DNA of 7,035 bases. Origin: Clostridiales bacterium. Lineage in GTDB: Bacteria; Bacillota; Clostridia; Oscillospirales; Oscillospiraceae. Location of the stretch: contig JAAYFX010000338.1 of the NCBI GenBank assembly GCA_012728025.1, forward strand, positions 1-7,035. Reading direction: 5' to 3'. The translations under genes were made by a program, and so were the position numbers. This document shows positions 5,654 to 7,035 of the stretch, in pieces (position 1 is the stretch's first letter; every line of letters starts with the position of its first letter). The notes under the pieces are model-generated. The model had not been told where the DNA came from. It worked only from the letters and a program-made list of their open reading frames with translations, and did not search any database.

Positions 5654-6900
5654 TCTCGCCCCCCTTTGTAGTAATCGGCACCCCGAGTGAAGCCGTATTG
5701 GGTGGAGGAGGTAGAGGGAGTCTCGGATTTCTTGTCCTGACCGGATTTCAGAATGTTTTGAATAGACTTGTAGTTGGGGCGTGGTGTGTAAAACAAAGCC
5801 TTGGCGCAGGCAGCTTCCAGACGTTCGGCTGAATACTGGTCAGATAGTTTTAGGAGCGACATACAGGCTTTGTAGCCTTGCTGCTCTACCTTGTATCCGG
5901 TAAGGATGCTTTCTACAACGGTGGCAGTATTTGAGCCAATTTTGGCCGCCCAGCTACGGAAACGTTCACCGTTCCACTGGATATATTGCTGGTGATTTGG
6001 CGGCATGTGTTCCTCTCTGGTGCTGTACTGACCTTTCCGACCATTCAGTCGGACGTGAGAACAGATTCTACTGCCTTCAAAGAAAATCTCAACAACATTG
6101 GGAGTGACCCACACATCAACCTTGCGCTTTATGCACTCAAAGGGAACCGAGTAATACTGCTCATCCACAGCTATGTGGTAATTGAAGGAAACTGTTGCAG
6201 TTTTCCACAGAGACAGCTCATAACTGTTGCGAGGTAAGGGTAGCAGGAAGGTTCGCTCCTCGGCAAACCATGTGGCACGGCTGCCGTCTTTCTTCTGAAA
6301 ATTCTTGTGATTAAAGGCATGGAGCCGTTCGTAGATGACCTCATTCATCTCCCGCAGAGTGAAGAATGTCTGGTTTCGGATGTAGGCTAGGATGAATGAA
6401 GATATATTGCCGACGGCACCCTCAACTGTCGCCTTGTCCTTGGGTGTCCTCACCCTTGCGGGAATAATGGCTGTCCCATAATGCTCGGCCATCTCTTGAT
6501 AACTCTTGTTGAGTACCAATTCAGAGCGAGTGTTTTTAATGACACCGGTCTTTAGGTTGTCCGGCGTAAGAATCCTCGTGACGCCGCCAAAGAAGCAATA
6601 TGCATTGACATGAGCCCTTATCCACACTTCCTGAGCCTGGGATGCAAACGCCTCGGCATAGACATATCCGCTGTATGGCAGTACCGCTACAAAGATGAAT
6701 GCATCAAGCACTTCTCCGGTGTCGGCATCTGTAAGTTTAGCTGTCTGTCCGGCCCAGTCCACTTCCATAAGTTCTCCGGGCTTGCGCTGGATGTGCATAG
6801 TTGCTCGAGTTTTGGCTGCATATTCACGATAGTGCGTTTTGAACTGAGTGAGCTGATACGGTAGCTCTCCGGCGGCACGGCATGCCTTGGATGTATATTA
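5650..6900 (-). pseudogene. istA: IS21 transposase IstA, 5'-truncated by an IS3-type insertion
   Basis: About 415 codons of the DDE transposase remain, reading in frame from 6897 to the TGA at 5652-5650. Full IstA proteins have roughly 500 residues, so about a hundred N-terminal residues with the DNA-binding helix-turn-helix are missing. Counting from the internal ATG at 6798, the catalytic triad looks intact: D14 in MEVDWAG, D80 in TPDNLKTG and E126 in KATVEGAV. The Mu-transposase-like C-terminal domain (around DEQYYSVPFECIKRKVDVW) is also present. Sequence before the ATG, such as GELPYQLTQFKTHYREYAAK, still matches IstA, which shows that 6798 is not the true start. The frame is closed by TAA at 6900-6898, next to the IS3-type end. 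The fragment could still be translated from an internal start, but without DNA-binding domain it should not transpose. Confidence 0.9.
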
Positions 6901-6906
6901 AAAAAG

Positions 6907-6936
6907 TGGACACTCAAAAGTGTAAAGTAGTATAAT
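6907..6936 (+). promoter_or_regulatory. Transposase promoter inside the IS3-type end
   Basis: TGGACA (6907-6912, five of six to the -35 consensus), an 18-base spacer and an exact TATAAT (6931-6936) form a strong promoter lying within the probable terminal inverted repeat. The start is expected near 6943. The ribosome binding site AAGGAGGG (6952-6959) follows. Confidence 0.75.
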
Positions 6937-6966
6937 TAAGTAGACACAAACAAGGAGGGAAAAGCT

Positions 6967-7035
6967 ATGAGCACTTATCGAAAGTATGACGATGATTTTA
7001 AGCAAAGTCTCGTCAATCTGTATCACAGCGGTAAA
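6967..7035 (+). CDS. IS3-family transposase OrfA, N-terminal part (cut by window end)
   Basis: Only the first 23 codons are visible: MSTYRKYDDDFKQSLVNLYH followed by SGK. The pattern YDxxFKxSLVxLYxxGK is the usual opening of the helix-turn-helix of IS3-family OrfA, which binds the element's ends; the catalytic OrfB normally follows by frameshift. AAGGAGGG with its core AGGAGG (6953-6958) eight bases before ATG, plus a TATAAT promoter in the terminal repeat, supports the start. It points away from the istA fragment. The subgroup and intactness cannot be judged from this piece. Confidence 0.8.
   Translation, partial: MSTYRKYDDDFKQSLVNLYHSGK

Larger units (their letters stand above)
4788..6900 (-). 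mobile_element. IS21-family insertion sequence, interrupted (one end and istA 5' part missing from window)
   Basis: The istB-side end starts at TGTCGGCACGATTTTACACT (4788), exactly where recombinase similarity ceases. Inside it come istB and istA, coupled by a 4-base overlap, the standard IS21 layout. The opposite end is not in the window because an IS3-type element splits istA near 6900. The rest of istA and the second terminus should lie beyond that element to the right. The target duplication cannot be read with one end only. Given a broken istA, this copy cannot move on its own unless transposase is supplied by another copy. Confidence 0.85.
6901..7035 (+). mobile_element. Left end of an IS3-family element inserted in istA (runs off window)
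   Basis: IstA coding similarity ends at about 6898, and the following bases carry an IS3-like terminus, probably beginning at TGGACACT (6907), then a promoter, ribosome binding site and orfA. The exact junction is uncertain within about 6890-6907 because the right end and the target duplication are outside the window. Confidence 0.75.

Noticed and set aside
6687..6917. Minus-strand frame of 76 codons starting in the IS3-type end
   Set aside because: It spans the insertion junction in a frame different from istA and has no family resemblance, so it is a shadow of the istA fragment.

Overview
The window looks like a chromosomal segment of an anaerobic Firmicute, most likely a gut-type Clostridia (Oscillospiraceae/Lachnospiraceae-like). 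The evidence is strong AAGGAGG ribosome binding sites, a large iron-sulfur/flavin oxidoreductase typical of strict anaerobes, a remnant of a clostridial large serine recombinase, and IS21- and IS3-type transposases resembling gut Clostridia families. Genus and species cannot be read from the sequence.

Left half (1-3855): a metabolic locus with its probable regulator. A minus-strand gene (77-2749) encodes an 890-residue multidomain protein: winged helix, ferredoxin-type clusters, a GltD/PreT-like FAD-NAD(P)H reductase and a C-terminal ferredoxin. It ends at a strong, apparently bidirectional terminator (10-51). A LysR-type regulator is transcribed divergently from about 2944. The 185-base gap between them holds two inverted repeats. 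One is a perfect 10-bp-arm palindrome sitting on a good lysR promoter; the other is a long-spaced dyad just upstream of the probable -10 of the oxidoreductase gene. This is the classic layout in which a LysR protein controls its divergent neighbour and itself.

Middle (3856-4467): mostly AT-rich and without a convincing large gene. It does hold an overlooked minus-strand mini-gene (4242-4337). This encodes a 31-residue peptide with 11 cysteines and 4 tryptophans, has a full-strength ribosome binding site, an exact TATAAT further upstream, an 8-bp stem that places the ribosome binding site in a loop, and a 13-bp hairpin just downstream. This is the most novel-looking item in the window.

Right half (4468-7035): a nest of mobile elements. 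A remnant of the C-terminal coiled-coil region of a large serine recombinase (+ strand) is cut at 4788 by an IS21-family element carrying istB and istA on the minus strand. Its istA is in turn broken near 6900 by an IS3-family element on the + strand, whose orfA begins at 6967 and runs off the window. The inferred order of events is decay or truncation of a recombinase-bearing element, then IS21 insertion, then IS3 insertion.
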